Shown in pieces: positions 27,229 to 37,203 of a stretch of 64,000 nt of DNA (its first letter is position 1; each line of letters opens with the position of its first letter). The position numbers were made by a program, and so were the translations under genes. The notes under the pieces are model-generated. The model saw nothing but the letters and a program-made list of their open reading frames with translations, was not told the DNA's origin and searched no databases. The DNA is from Terribium retamae. Its GTDB lineage: Bacteria; Pseudomonadota; Alphaproteobacteria; Rhizobiales; Rhizobiaceae. The stretch is from positions 124,001 to 188,000 of the forward strand of contig NZ_JAKREW010000004.1 of NCBI RefSeq assembly GCF_022347545.1, read 5' to 3'.

Positions 27229-28140
27229 TCAATCCTGCCTGACGATAGCACCGATCGTATTGGCCAGCAGGCGTGACGCAGTCAACGCCGTCAAGCCATC
27301 AATGTCAGCCGGAGGATAAAATTCGACAAGATCGAACCCAATGATCTTAGCGCGCTGGCCAACGCCACCAATCAGATCGATCACCTGCGTGTAGGTCAGG
27401 CCTCCGGGTGTTCGCGCCGCCACGCCCGGCATGATGCTGGGGTCGAGGCCGTCGCAATCGAGGGTGATGATCACGCGTGCCCCTTCCGGGATATGCCGGA
27501 GAGCGGCATTGACGCCTGCAGCATGCACTTCACGAGCAGTCACGAAGCGACTGCCAAAGCCCTGTGCCGCCTCGATCTCGGCCAACCTTGCACTGCCGAC
27601 GCTGCGCAGGCCGACCTGGACCATGCCGGCGACATGCGGCATCTCGCTCGCGCGGCGCATCGGGCTCGAATAGCCGTAGCGCTCGCCATGCACCTCGTCC
27701 CGCCAATCGATATGGGCGTCGATTTGCAGGATCCAGACAGGCCCGTGGTCCGCAAAGCCGGCCAGGAACGGAATGACGACGGAATCGTCGCCGCCGAGCA
27801 GGATCGGCACGGCCGGCAGCGCGAGGATCTCCCGCGTCTTCGCCTCGATCCGGGTCCGGTTGCCGGTATTGTCATGCATGGTGGTCGCAATGTCGCCGGT
27901 GTCGACGCAGCAGACGGGCTTGCCATCGAACAGCGGGCCGCCGAGATCGAAATCCCAGTTCTCGACAAGCTCGGCATCGTACAGGCTGGCGGCGCGGATC
28001 CTATCGGCAGCCGGCACATACCCGCTGCTGTCCTTGCCGGGATAGGTGCTGCCGTGACCCGCCCCAAAAATCACCGCACGGGGTATACGGTTGTCGGCGA
28101 GACGATTGGGAAGGTCGAGAAAACTTGGCGAAGCGGTCAT
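27229..28140 (-). CDS. Ureohydrolase (agmatinase family) with altered GGDH motif
   Basis: A 303-residue arginase/agmatinase-fold enzyme. Manganese-binding motifs are DAHID (141-145) and TLDCDGLDPS with D227, D229 and D232. The first motif reads GGDDS (116-120), so the metal ligand His is replaced by Asp119. Family members cleave guanidino compounds (agmatine, guanidinobutyrate, others) to urea and an amine. The ATG at 28140 is the natural start; the longer frame to 28218 is not similar to the family. It stands alone but lies before a cluster that also handles nitrogen compounds. Activity and substrate are uncertain because of the altered ligand. Confidence 0.85.
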   Translation of the reverse strand: MTASPSFLDLPNRLADNRIPRAVIFGAGHGSTYPGKDSSGYVPAADRIRAASLYDAELVENWDFDLGGPLFDGKPVCCVDTGDIATTMHDNTGNRTRIEAKTREILALPAVPILLGGDDSVVIPFLAGFADHGPVWILQIDAHIDWRDEVHGERYGYSSPMRRASEMPHVAGMVQVGLRSVGSARLAEIEAAQGFGSRFVTAREVHAAGVNAALRHIPEGARVIITLDCDGLDPSIMPGVAARTPGGLTYTQVIDLIGGVGQRAKIIGFDLVEFYPPADIDGLTALTASRLLANTIGAIVRQD

Positions 28141-28342
28141 GTCTTGATCGTCGGGATGATGGTTTGTCTTGGAACATGTGGGCCGCAACGGAATGCGACC
28201 TGCCCTTCGAGATTGCAAACTTAGCCCATTTGGAAGTTTTGAGAACTATTTGGCGGGGCTTAATTACGACGCACGCCGCATCCGGCAAAATTCAATCTCT
28301 TTCAGATTCAGGGCCCTGCCCTTCAACTGTATGGAGGTTGCC

Positions 28343-28591
28343 ATGCATGACACCCTTTGCGTCGGCTCAGCGTCGACAAACCGGTCAAGGTCGTCCTCCC
28401 GACGGATTCCGAGCCACCGCTACAGTCTGACGACGCTGTTCAGGAACTTCGTGGCCTGGCGCCAGCGCACCCGCTTTCGCTGGGAACTCAAGCGACTGGC
28501 GAAAGACAATGCTTATCTGATCGATGACATCGGCCTGACGAAAGAGCAGGTCGAGGAAGAGATCGCCAAGCTGCCTTTCTGGCAAAGATAA
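28343..28591 (+). CDS. DUF1127 small protein
   Basis: An 82-residue protein ending with WRQRTRFRWELKRLAKDN and IDDIGLTKEQVEEEIAKLPFW. The arginine-rich helix followed by L-I-D-D-I-G-L is the DUF1127 signature. The ATG at 28343 has GGAGG five bases upstream. A strong hairpin follows ten bases after its stop. Family members in this order include small regulators of metabolism; its own role is unknown. Confidence 0.82.
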   Translation: MHDTLCVGSASTNRSRSSSRRIPSHRYSLTTLFRNFVAWRQRTRFRWELKRLAKDNAYLIDDIGLTKEQVEEEIAKLPFWQR

Positions 28592-28600
28592 TGTTGCCAC

Positions 28601-28638
28601 GGCTAAAGGAGCGCTTCAAGCGAAGTGCTCCTTTAGCC
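28601..28638. terminator. Strong bidirectional hairpin between convergent genes
   Basis: GGCTAAAGGAGC (28601-28612) pairs perfectly with GCTCCTTTAGCC (28627-28638), and the stem continues inward through GCTTC/GAAGT with one G-U pair to an AAGC tetraloop. It lies between the convergent DUF1127 and binding-protein genes, where a two-way terminator is expected, although long T-runs are lacking. Confidence 0.75.
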
Positions 28639-28660
28639 CCTCTGGCTGTTTCGAGTGCCC

Positions 28661-30223
28661 TTACCCTTCCAGCCACACCTTCTCGAAATGCTGCTCGAGT
28701 GCCTGATGCTGCTCGCAATTGTGCACGCCGGTGCGGAAACTGCGGTAGACCGAGCGCCAGTAGGGCTGGATGATGATGCCGGCATCGCGTAGGTTTTGCT
28801 CGATCTTGCCCATCACCTCCTGTCGCTGTTTGGCCTCGGGCATGGCCAGTGCCTTGTCCAGCAATTCATCGAACTCCTTGCTGGAATAGGCGCTTTCGTT
28901 CCAGGCTGCACCCGACCGGTAGGCAAGCGCCAACACCTGCACGCCGAGCGGCCGGCCGAGCCATTCTGTGCAGGAGAAGGGATATTTGCTCCAGTCGTTC
29001 CAGAAGGTAGCGGCGGGCAGCACCGTGCGTTTCACCTTGAGGCCAGCATCGCGCATCTGCGCCGCGATCGCATCGCCGGATGATTTCTGCCACTCGACGT
29101 CGACCGAGATCAGATCGAACTCGTGATCGCCCTTGCCGGCTTCCTGGAGCAGCGCCTTGGATTCGTCGACCTTGCGCACGGCCGGGCCGATGTCGGCATA
29201 TTCGGGATGCATCGGACCGACATGGTGGTTGTCGGCAGGCTTGCCGCGGTCGTCCAGCGCGATCTTCAGCACGGCACTGTTGTCGACCGCAAGCTGCGCC
29301 GCGCGCCGCACCTTGACGTCGTCATAGGGCGCGTTGTTGACGTTGAAGCGCGCGACGATTGTCGAACCGGTCGCGATTTCCGATTGGCCAAGTCCGATCG
29401 ACTCGGTCTGCGACAGGATATCGGCGGACGTCTCGTGATTGGTATCGATCTCGCCGGATTCGAAAGCCGACAACATCGGGCTCGGGTCGGAGCCATAGTC
29501 GACCCATTTGATGCCGTCGAGATAGACCTCACCCTTCCACCATTTCTCCTTGCGCTTGACCTCGGCGCCAGTTTCGGCATCCCAGCTGACAAGCTCGAAC
29601 GGGCCGGTGGTGATGGCCAGTGCCTTCTTCGGATCGCCATCGCCCTCATAGGAGCGGTGCATGATCAGAGCCGGGTAATCGGCCATGCCGGCGATCAGCG
29701 AAATGTCCGGCTTCGGCAGATTGAGACGGATAGTGTGGTCGTCCACACGTTCTATACCGCCCGGGATGGCTTTCTTGGAATTCGCATCGACCAGCGCGCC
29801 CATGCGCGCGGCCAGTGAATTGCCGGCGACATCGGCCTCACACCAGCGATTCAGATTATGGATGACGTCGTCGGCGTTGAAGGTATCGCCATTCGACCAG
29901 CTGATACCCTTGCGCACCTTCAGCGTGAGCGTCTTGGCATCATCGCTCATTTCCCAGGCTTCCAGGAGCCAAGGTTCGAAGCTGAAGTCCCGATTCCAGC
30001 GCACCAGATATTCGTTGCAGTGGCGCGCGACGTTCGACATCTCGACGCCGTCGAAAGTGCGCGGGTCCTTGAAACCCTTGACGTTCATGGCGACCCTGAG
30101 CACGCCGCCTTTCTTCGGTTCTTCGGCGCGGGCGGGTGTCGGCGCAATGCCACCGAGCGCGAAAGCTCCGGCCGCGCTCACGCCCAACGCCGCCATGGCA
30201 GCGAGGTATTCGCGCCGGTTCAT
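28661..30223 (-). CDS. Periplasmic binding protein of peptide/opine ABC type (SBP family 5), Tat signal
   Basis: A 520-residue family 5 solute-binding protein. The N-terminus [19 protein letters not shown] has a twin-arginine pattern and a signal peptide ending near ARA, so export may be by Tat. [21 protein letters not shown] and [20 protein letters not shown] (quoted in part) are characteristic. The ATG at 30223 has AAGGAAGG upstream; longer frames exist but lack the signal at the start. No permease or ATPase gene adjoins it, so it must use a transporter encoded elsewhere or be an orphan. It heads toward and likely belongs with the catabolic genes to its right. Confidence 0.88.
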   Translation of the reverse strand: MNRREYLAAMAALGVSAAGAFALGGIAPTPARAEEPKKGGVLRVAMNVKGFKDPRTFDGVEMSNVARHCNEYLVRWNRDFSFEPWLLEAWEMSDDAKTLTLKVRKGISWSNGDTFNADDVIHNLNRWCEADVAGNSLAARMGALVDANSKKAIPGGIERVDDHTIRLNLPKPDISLIAGMADYPALIMHRSYEGDGDPKKALAITTGPFELVSWDAETGAEVKRKEKWWKGEVYLDGIKWVDYGSDPSPMLSAFESGEIDTNHETSADILSQTESIGLGQSEIATGSTIVARFNVNNAPYDDVKVRRAAQLAVDNSAVLKIALDDRGKPADNHHVGPMHPEYADIGPAVRKVDESKALLQEAGKGDHEFDLISVDVEWQKSSGDAIAAQMRDAGLKVKRTVLPAATFWNDWSKYPFSCTEWLGRPLGVQVLALAYRSGAAWNESAYSSKEFDELLDKALAMPEAKQRQEVMGKIEQNLRDAGIIIQPYWRSVYRSFRTGVHNCEQHQALEQHFEKVWLEG

Positions 30224-30481
30224 CGTGCCTTCCTTGAAGTCACGCGCCGTCGGTTCGGCACGCGGGTGCAGCGGCCTGTCGGTCAACATCAGCTTGATCA
30301 TGGTTTTCCCCTGCCTGACCCCGGCTTGTTCGATGGTTTTGGTGGTCGCCGGGCGTTCTTGGTAGAAGTGGAGGATAAGTCCGCGGCAGGACGAGCACTG
30401 TTCCGGTTTCGGCAAATCTTGTGCACTGTTCCGCAGCGCGGTCGTCGGAGGAGCAACGGTTCCGTGCCTGTGGCGGCGCAG

Positions 30482-31429
30482 TCAATACGGCCAGCGGCTC
30501 TCCCCCAGCGCGGCGAGTGCCGCGACGATATCGGCCATCGCTTCACCTGCTCGCGAAGCGGTCTTGCGCGCACGCAGGAAGCTATGTGTCAGACGCGTTT
30601 CGTTGAGCCATGCTGCCTTGCCGCCGGCGTCACGGATACGATTCCGATAGCTCTCGCCGTCCGAAGACAGCGGGTCGCATTCGGCGGTAACGATCACCGT
30701 CGGCGGCAATCCTGCAAAGTTGCTGTCCCACAACGGCTCCAGTGTCGCGTCGTCTGCCCGCCGCGCATGGCCGGTGCGCACCTGGTGGTAGAAGTCGAGA
30801 TCCGCCGTCGAAAGCAGTGGAGCCTCGGTATGTTCAACATAAGACCCTGTCGAATGATCGCCACCGAGGCTGGGATAGATCAGCACCTGGCCTACCGCCG
30901 GTCTCGGCCGGTTGCGCGTGGCATGCGCTACCGTCGCGGCTAGATTTCCGCCAGCACTTTCCCCACAGAGCACGATCGGAAGTTCGCACGCAGCCGCCAG
31001 CCAATCGAAGGCCGCTACAGCATCATCGAAAGCAGCGGGATGAACGTGTTCCGGTGCCAGGCGATAGTCGATGGAGATCAAGACATAGCCGGTTTCCGCG
31101 CACAGTTCGGCGCAGATGTCGTCGTGGCTGTCCAGCCCGCCGAAGACAAAACCACCACCATGGAAATAGAGGATGGCCGCCTGCGGCAGGCGACCATCCA
31201 GCCGGTAACGGCGAAACGGGATGGCGCGATCTGCCAACGCGATCTTGCCATCCTCGGTCTCGACACCGGCAGGTCGGCCGACATGAAAGGCGGCCGCCAT
31301 CTCATCGTAAAGTGCACGCTCTTGTTCGACCGGCATGTCGACGACAGCGGGGGAATGCCTGGCATTCACCCGGTCGATATAGGCCCAGTATTCCGGGTCG
31401 AGCAGTGACGCGTATTTCCCGCGGTCCAT
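30482..31429 (-). CDS. Alpha/beta hydrolase, hormone-sensitive-lipase (GDXG) family
   Basis: A 315-residue esterase/amidase-type enzyme. The oxyanion-hole motif is FHGGGFVFGG, the nucleophile sits in CGESAGGN, and late Asp and His (ECDPLSSDGE and LTHSFLR) complete the triad. HSL-family members hydrolyse short esters, and some act on lactones or amides. I chose the ATG at 31429 (MDRGKYASLLD); the frame extends nine residues further. It lies 48 bp after the isochorismatase-like gene in the leftward cluster. Substrate unknown. Confidence 0.87.
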   Translation of the reverse strand: MDRGKYASLLDPEYWAYIDRVNARHSPAVVDMPVEQERALYDEMAAAFHVGRPAGVETEDGKIALADRAIPFRRYRLDGRLPQAAILYFHGGGFVFGGLDSHDDICAELCAETGYVLISIDYRLAPEHVHPAAFDDAVAAFDWLAAACELPIVLCGESAGGNLAATVAHATRNRPRPAVGQVLIYPSLGGDHSTGSYVEHTEAPLLSTADLDFYHQVRTGHARRADDATLEPLWDSNFAGLPPTVIVTAECDPLSSDGESYRNRIRDAGGKAAWLNETRLTHSFLRARKTASRAGEAMADIVAALAALGESRWPY

Positions 31430-31476
31430 AGTTCTCTCAACTCTGTCGGGCGTCACCGCGGCCGTCCGGTCTTTCC

Positions 31477-32157
31477 TTAAAGTGAACGGTAAAGGTCCGC
31501 TGCGTTCTCATAAGTGAAACGCATCGGCACCGAACCTTCCACTTGCCAGACTGGCACCGCCTCGCCCGCCATCAGCCGGCAAGCGGCATCCGTATCTGCC
31601 ACTGCACCGCCATAGAGACGGTTAGCGAGGTTGAGGATCGCCGTCTGGTGCATGGCGGCACTGCCGCTGCCGCAGGCATCCTTGACCAGCAGAACACGAA
31701 AGCCGGCGGTCACCGCATCTCGCACGGTGGCGTCGATGCATGCCTCGGTCCACACGCCGGCGACGATCAACCACTCGATGCCGCGTGCCTTGAGGAGTTC
31801 GACCGCCTCGGCAGTACGGAAGGCACTTGCATGCGCCTTGATCAACAACGTCTCGTTATCGCCAGGCGCCACTTCGGAACAGATCGCCGTGAGCGGGTCG
31901 TTCTTGCTGGAGAAAGCAGACTTGCCGTTTTCGTCGAGCGGATGAAACGGCCGCTCTTGGGTATCGAGATCGACGACATAGGCCCAATGATAAAGGGGCA
32001 CGCCGTTCGCCCGTGCGACAGCCTGCAGCCGCTGCACATTGGCGAGCAGATCGGAAAACCCCTCGACCAGATAGCGGCTGTCCTTGCGATGCTCTTCCTG
32101 CAGGTCGATGAAAACGGCGGCGGCCGTCCCGCGCCGGATCGAAACAGGCGCTTTCAT
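31477..32157 (-). CDS. Isochorismatase-like cysteine hydrolase
   Basis: A 226-residue hydrolase. The triad of the family is visible as Asp in AAVFIDLQEEH, Lys in LLIKAHASAF and Cys in GVWTEACIDATVRDA. Relatives include N-carbamoylsarcosine amidase, biuret hydrolase and nicotinamidase, so amide or carbamoyl hydrolysis is the best guess. The start ATG (32157-32155) shares its A with the stop of the upstream M24 gene (TGATG), showing translational coupling. The coupling argues that its substrate is related to that of the M24 enzyme. Confidence 0.88.
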   Translation of the reverse strand: MKAPVSIRRGTAAAVFIDLQEEHRKDSRYLVEGFSDLLANVQRLQAVARANGVPLYHWAYVVDLDTQERPFHPLDENGKSAFSSKNDPLTAICSEVAPGDNETLLIKAHASAFRTAEAVELLKARGIEWLIVAGVWTEACIDATVRDAVTAGFRVLLVKDACGSGSAAMHQTAILNLANRLYGGAVADTDAACRLMAGEAVPVWQVEGSVPMRFTYENAADLYRSL

Positions 32158-33461
32158 CAAGCATGGCCCTCGAGGAATTCGTCTTCATAGGGAAAACGCG
32201 ACAAAAGTTCGGTCCCCGTTTCGGTGATCAGCATCTCATCCTCCAGCTTGACGCCTTCGCGACCGCCCTTCTCACCGATATAGCTTTCGACAGAAACCAC
32301 CATGCCTGGCTGCATGATGCCGTCGCGGCCATAGGTCTCGTAATCCACGGAATGTGCGATGAAGGGTGTTTCCCCATGCATGCCCACGCCATGCATGACG
32401 GAAGTGTAGCGCTGGTCGACGAAACGGTCCGGGATCTTCCAGGCCTTCTCGGCGATCTCGCGGAACGCCATGCCCGGCTTCACGATCGAGATGTTGTGCT
32501 GCACCTGGTCGTACGCCATGCGGTAAAGCATCTTCTGATAGTCACTGGGCTTGCCCGGTCCGCAGCGGAAGGTGCGGGAGAAATCCGAATAATAGCCATA
32601 GCAGCCGATCGTATCCGTATCGAGCGCCACCAGCTCGCCGGGCCGCACCTTGCGGCCGCTCGCCTCGTTGAACCAGGGGTTGGTGCGCTGGCCGGATGTC
32701 AACAGCCGCGTCTCGATGAATTCGCCGCCCTGCCGGATCACCTCGTGATACATGATGGCAAAGAGTTCGTTTTCAGCAACGCCGGGCTTGATCGCTTCGC
32801 GCACCGCCGCAACCGCCGCCTCCGCGCCAGCCATCGAGGCAACGAGGCATTTCACCTCTTGCGGCGTCTTGATCGCGCGCACGGCCAGGATCTCGCCCTG
32901 GCAATCCTTCACGTCGCAACCGCGCTTCTGCAGCGCCAGCGCCTGCAGATGGCTGCAGCGATCCAGTCCGAGCTTCATCGAGCCGCCGCCATGCGTCTTC
33001 AAGAGATCGGCGATCTCGTCGGCGAAAGGCCCGGCCGTCTCGTCGTCGCGCCCAGAGACGGAGGACCACACCAGCTTTGAGGGCCTCGCCTCGTCGACCG
33101 TGTCGAGCACCATGGAGACATGATAGCTCTGCGGATATTCGAACAGCACGATCGGTCCCTCGGCCGGGATGAAGAAGTAGCGCGTCGAATTGCGCAGGAA
33201 GTAGCCGAACATATTGCGAGAGCCGGTCGCGTAGCGCTGATTGTAGGGGTCGAACAGCACGACAGCACCGTAGCCGGCCTCACTCATCCAGCCACGCAGC
33301 CGCTCAAGCCGTTCCCTTCGCAGCGCAACCGCGTCGATGAAGGAAGGCTCGGTGTCGGAAAGCCACATGCCACCGGCGGGATCCGCTGTCGCCGGATGGC
33401 GCATACGATCCTTGAAATCAACGTCATCGGTGCTGTCGGGGTCGAAAACCACAATGCTCAT
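32157..33461 (-). CDS. M24-family metallopeptidase/creatinase-fold hydrolase
   Basis: A 434-residue pita-bread enzyme. The C-terminal domain has the metal ligands expected for M24: two Asp in VALDTDTIGCYGYYSDFSRTF (quoted in part), His in MHGVGMHGETP and two Glu in VSVESYIGEKGG and VKLEDEML. The family includes Xaa-Pro peptidases, creatinase, ectoine hydrolase DoeA and the DMSP lyase DddP. The stretch ETRLLTSGQRTNPWFNEASG is close to what I remember of DddP, but that is memory only. The ATG at 33461 has AGGAGG upstream. It is followed by the coupled isochorismatase-like gene and preceded by a GlxA-type regulator, so a specialised catabolic role is more likely than housekeeping peptidase. Confidence 0.85.
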   Translation of the reverse strand: MSIVVFDPDSTDDVDFKDRMRHPATADPAGGMWLSDTEPSFIDAVALRRERLERLRGWMSEAGYGAVVLFDPYNQRYATGSRNMFGYFLRNSTRYFFIPAEGPIVLFEYPQSYHVSMVLDTVDEARPSKLVWSSVSGRDDETAGPFADEIADLLKTHGGGSMKLGLDRCSHLQALALQKRGCDVKDCQGEILAVRAIKTPQEVKCLVASMAGAEAAVAAVREAIKPGVAENELFAIMYHEVIRQGGEFIETRLLTSGQRTNPWFNEASGRKVRPGELVALDTDTIGCYGYYSDFSRTFRCGPGKPSDYQKMLYRMAYDQVQHNISIVKPGMAFREIAEKAWKIPDRFVDQRYTSVMHGVGMHGETPFIAHSVDYETYGRDGIMQPGMVVSVESYIGEKGGREGVKLEDEMLITETGTELLSRFPYEDEFLEGHA

Positions 33462-33549
33462 GTCTGCCTCCTGAGGCCTTGAACAATGGGCCAAACCGCT
33501 TGTCAGAATTGTGCAGGAAGCCGCAAGGATCGTGCCGAAACCCGTGAGG

Positions 33550-34539
33550 CTAATGTCGTCGTGCCGCCTTCGGCGTATGGCCGTATTGCTCGCGAAAGGC
33601 GCGGGCGAAACTCGACATGGAGGCGAAGCCGCAGGCCAGCGAAACGTCGCGCACGGCAAGTGTCGAATGCGCCAGAAGGTCCGCCGCCCGCTTCAGGCGC
33701 AACTGGCGATAGTAGCTGTTGGGTGAGGTGGACAGTTCCGCACGGAAGCTGCGCTCCAAACGATCCGGCGAGACATTCAAACGTTCCGCCAGATCCGCCA
33801 TCGCGAGTCGCTCCTCGACCGCATCTTCCATGATGGCGATAGCCGATAGCACCAGTTCATTGCGCACGCCGGTGCGCAGCCTCAACGGCATCAGCTTGCG
33901 GTCGACGCTCGAGCGCAGCGGGCTGTGAACGAACCACTCGGCGACGCCAGCGGCAAGCTCCGCACCATAATCACCGGCGATGATTTCCAGCATCATGTCG
34001 AGGCCGCCGACGCCGCCGGCAGACGTGAAGCGCCGCCGGTCGATGACGTAGAGATCGCGCCGAAGATCGATCTCGGGAAACGCTTCCGTGAAGGCTGCCT
34101 GGCTCGTCCAGTGCAAGGTGCAGGCGTGCCCGTCGAGCAGGCCGGCGCGCGCAAGGAAGAAGGCCGCGTCGGCCACGGCGCCGAGATGGGTGCCGCCGCG
34201 CAGGCTCTTGCGTATCCAGCCGACGGCATCGCTGGCGACAAGATGATCGGCATCGCCGCCGGAACAGACCACGATGCGGTCTGCCTTCGGATCGGCGGTC
34301 GCGGGAAAATCCGGCTGGATGACGACGCCGTTGGACGCCGCGACCGGCCCTTTGTCGGCGCCGACGATGATCCAGCGATAACACTCCTTCTTCGCCAGCG
34401 TGTTGGCGGCGCGCAGTGGTTCGACGATCGACGAGAAGGCCATCATCGGAAACTGCGGAAACACCAGAACGGCAAAGGTGATCGGTGGGTTCGTAGCCAT
34501 CAGTGTGAGCTTGGCAGGGGTTTGGTCCAGCGTCGTCAT
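33550..34539 (-). CDS. GlxA family AraC-type transcriptional regulator
   Basis: A 329-residue regulator with an N-terminal DJ-1/PfpI-like amidotransferase fold (about 20-200; no obvious catalytic role) and a C-terminal AraC double helix-turn-helix (ADLAERLNVSPDRLERSF, then VRDVSLACGFASMSSFARAFRE in part). Relatives GbdR, CdhR and ArgR control breakdown of glycine betaine, carnitine and arginine. It lies 88 bp upstream of the M24 gene on the same strand and presumably controls the leftward cluster. An internal ATG (34500) is an alternative start. Confidence 0.88.
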   Translation of the reverse strand: MTTLDQTPAKLTLMATNPPITFAVLVFPQFPMMAFSSIVEPLRAANTLAKKECYRWIIVGADKGPVAASNGVVIQPDFPATADPKADRIVVCSGGDADHLVASDAVGWIRKSLRGGTHLGAVADAAFFLARAGLLDGHACTLHWTSQAAFTEAFPEIDLRRDLYVIDRRRFTSAGGVGGLDMMLEIIAGDYGAELAAGVAEWFVHSPLRSSVDRKLMPLRLRTGVRNELVLSAIAIMEDAVEERLAMADLAERLNVSPDRLERSFRAELSTSPNSYYRQLRLKRAADLLAHSTLAVRDVSLACGFASMSSFARAFREQYGHTPKAARRH

Positions 34540-34957
34540 GACGCTTCACGCGCGATGAAAATTCACCTGGTCTGTCGGTGTCAATCCCCTCGCCGGCGCT
34601 CTGCAGGCCCCCTGGTACACAACGAACTCGATCTTCGTTGGCGAAGCAATGAGGATGACCCTTGGCATCAAATGAGAATGATCAAACGCCGCTCTTGCCA
34701 GCCATTTCGGAATTGATCATACTCCATGAATAATTCCGATCGATGCTCGCGATCGACCGGATTCAACAACGTTCCAGACATCCTAACGCGATCAGGGAGG
34801 GCGCATCGGGGTGGCCGGCCAGCCAAGGCGCGGGCAATGGAATTACACCGAGGAAATATCCAGTTTTCATCGAGGTTCGCGCACCGATGGTGGGCGAGCC
34901 GAGTTGGGAGGTAGCCGGCGGCAGCCGGTCGCATGATTGCAACAAGGGAGGAAGTAC
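34540..34957. other. Gene-free divergent region (418 bp)
   Basis: No supported gene. It contains the promoters of the leftward GlxA-type regulator and the rightward sugar importer operon. AAGGGAGGAAG just before 34958 is the ribosome-binding site of the binding-protein gene. I could not identify an operator with confidence. Confidence 0.5.
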
Positions 34958-36217
34958 ATGTTGCGCAAACTGCTTATCGGAACGATGCTCGGCTCGGCGC
35001 TCACCGCCGGCTACGCGGCATCGACCTATGCCGCCGGCGGCTCCGTCGAAGTCCTGCACTGGTGGACTTCCGGCGGTGAAGCCGCCGCGCTCGACGTCCT
35101 GAAGAAGAAGCTCGAAAGCCAGGGCGTGACCTGGAAGGACATGCCGGTTGCCGGTGGCGGCGGCGAGGCAGCGATGACCGCGCTGCGCGCTCGCGTCACC
35201 GCCGGAGATCCGCCGACCGCCGTGCAGGCCCTCGGCTTCGACATCACCGACTGGGCCAAGCAGGGCGTTGTCGGCGATCTCGGCGAAGTGGCCGACAAGG
35301 AAGGCTGGGACAAGGTAGTGCCGGCCGCGCTGCAGAACTTCGCCAAACATGACGGCAAGTGGATCGCGGCACCGGTCAATGTCCATTCGACCAACTGGGT
35401 CTGGATCTCCAAGAAGGCGCTCGATGCCGCCGGCGGAAAGGCCCCCGAAAACTGGGACGAGCTGATCGCGGTGCTCGACAAGATGAAGGCCAATGGCATT
35501 ACCCCGCTCGCCCATGGCGGCCAGGCCTGGCAGGACGCCACCATCTTCGACGCCGTGGTGCTCTCGCTCGGCACCGACTTCTACAAGGCTTCGATGATCG
35601 ACAACGATCCCGCGGCCCTCGGCGGCGAAAAGATGGTCGAAGCCTTCGATCGGATGGCCAAGCTCAAGGGCTATGTCGACAAGGATTTCTCCGGCCGCGA
35701 TTGGAACCTGGCTTCGGCCATGGTCATCGAGGGCAAGGCCGGCATGCAGATGATGGGCGACTGGGCCAAGGGTGAATTCCTCAAGGCCGGCCAGAAACCT
35801 GGCTCCGACTTCGTCTGCATCCGCTTCCCGGGCACCCAAGGTGCCGTCACCTTCAACTCCGACATGTTCATGATGTTCAAGGTCGGCGACGACAAGAAGG
35901 CGGCACAGCTCACCATGGCCTCCGATATCGAGAGCCCTGAATTCCAGTCATCGTTCAACGTTGTGAAGGGCTCGGTGCCGGCGCGCACCGACGTGCCGGA
36001 TACCGCCTTCGACGATTGCGGCAAGAAGGGCATCAAGGACCTCGCCGAAGCCAACTCCTCCGGCAAGCTGTTCGGCTCGATGGCACACGGCTACGCCGTG
36101 CCGGCAGCGGTGAAGAACGCCATGTATGACGTGATCACCCGCCACTTCAACGGCGAGCTGGACTCCAAGGCCGCGGCCGCTGCGTTGGCCGAAGCGGTCG
36201 CTGCAGCCAAGGGCTAA
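34958..36217 (+). CDS. Sugar ABC transporter periplasmic binding protein (family 1)
   Basis: A 419-residue binding protein with a Sec signal peptide ([20 protein letters not shown], cleavage after TYA). [20 protein letters not shown] and the later [11 protein letters not shown] are typical of the glucose/mannose (GtsA-like) branch. The ATG at 34958 has GGGAGGAAG upstream. It is the first gene of a complete importer with two permeases and an ATPase. A stable 24-bp palindrome after its stop (36234-36257) is of the kind that raises binding-protein yield over the membrane parts. Glucose or a related hexose is the likely ligand by similarity. Confidence 0.9.
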   Translation: MLRKLLIGTMLGSALTAGYAASTYAAGGSVEVLHWWTSGGEAAALDVLKKKLESQGVTWKDMPVAGGGGEAAMTALRARVTAGDPPTAVQALGFDITDWAKQGVVGDLGEVADKEGWDKVVPAALQNFAKHDGKWIAAPVNVHSTNWVWISKKALDAAGGKAPENWDELIAVLDKMKANGITPLAHGGQAWQDATIFDAVVLSLGTDFYKASMIDNDPAALGGEKMVEAFDRMAKLKGYVDKDFSGRDWNLASAMVIEGKAGMQMMGDWAKGEFLKAGQKPGSDFVCIRFPGTQGAVTFNSDMFMMFKVGDDKKAAQLTMASDIESPEFQSSFNVVKGSVPARTDVPDTAFDDCGKKGIKDLAEANSSGKLFGSMAHGYAVPAAVKNAMYDVITRHFNGELDSKAAAAALAEAVAAAKG

Positions 36218-36233
36218 CAGAGCCTGAGCCTTC

Positions 36234-36257
36234 GTGCCCCGGCCGCGGCCGGGGCAC
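36234..36257 (+). terminator. 24-bp perfect palindrome between binding protein and permease (attenuator)
   Basis: GTGCCCCGGCC and GGCCGGGGCAC flank a central GC and form an 11-bp GC stem. It sits 17 bases after the binding-protein stop and 28 before the first permease start, with no T-run. It probably acts as a partial terminator or RNA-stabilising hairpin that raises binding-protein expression. Confidence 0.75.
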
Positions 36258-36285
36258 CCACTCTTTTCGAACCGAGGCTGCCCCC

Positions 36286-37203
36286 ATGGCCGACACCACC
36301 ATGACCGCGCGCAGCGCCGCAGCAAATCCGCGCGCCACCCTGCAGGACCTGTTGCCGAAGATCGTTCTGGCACCGAGCTTTGCCGTCATCCTGATCTTCG
36401 TCTACGGCTTCATCGCGTTTACGGCGGTGCTGTCCTTCTCGGGATCGAAGCTGCTGCCGGATTTCTCGACCTGGGTCGGCTTCGGCAATTACGTGCGCCT
36501 GTTCAATCATCCGAACTGGATCGTGGCGCTGAAGAACCTGGCGATCTTCTCGATCCTCTACATCGTCGTCTGTTCGGTGATCGGGCTGGCGCTCGCCATC
36601 TTCCTCGACCAGAAGATCCGTGGCGAAGGCGTGCTCAGGCCCATCTACCTCTATCCGATGGCGCTGTCCTTCATCGTTACCGGCGTTGCCTGGAAATGGT
36701 TTCTCGACCCCGGCATCGGCCTCGAACATGTCATGCAGTCGATCGGCTGGGAGAGCTTCTCCTTCCGCTGGATCAAAGACGGCAAGATGGCGATCTACAC
36801 CATCGTCATTGCCGCGGTCTGGCAGTCATCCGGCTTTGTCATGGCGATGTTCCTCGCCGGCCTGCGCGGCGTCGACAACGAAATCATCAAGGCCGCCCAG
36901 ATCGATGGCGCTTCGACCTTGACCATCTACCGCCGCATCATCATTCCGCTGATGCGCCCGGTCTTCCTGTCGGCCTTCGTCGTGCTCGCGCACCTTGCCA
37001 TCAAATCCTACGACCTTGTCGTGGCCATGACCGATGGCGGTCCTGGAACGGCAACCTGGACGCCGGCATTGTTCATGCAGAAATTCACCTTCGGGCGCAA
37101 CGAGATGGGCATGGGCGCGGCATCCGCCATCGTCATGATGATGATGATCTTCACGATCATCGTGCCCTATCTCTACTCTGAACTCGGGGGGAAGAAGAAA
37201 TGA
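36286..37203 (+). CDS. Sugar ABC transporter permease (MalF/UgpA type)
   Basis: A 305-residue membrane protein with six main hydrophobic segments and the ATPase-contact EAA loop EIIKAAQIDGASTLTIYRRI (quoted in part). It is the first of two permeases of the importer. Its last codons overlap the start of the second permease by four bases (ATGA at 37200-37203), so both subunits are probably made in equal amounts. Confidence 0.93.
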   Translation: MADTTMTARSAAANPRATLQDLLPKIVLAPSFAVILIFVYGFIAFTAVLSFSGSKLLPDFSTWVGFGNYVRLFNHPNWIVALKNLAIFSILYIVVCSVIGLALAIFLDQKIRGEGVLRPIYLYPMALSFIVTGVAWKWFLDPGIGLEHVMQSIGWESFSFRWIKDGKMAIYTIVIAAVWQSSGFVMAMFLAGLRGVDNEIIKAAQIDGASTLTIYRRIIIPLMRPVFLSAFVVLAHLAIKSYDLVVAMTDGGPGTATWTPALFMQKFTFGRNEMGMGAASAIVMMMMIFTIIVPYLYSELGGKKK

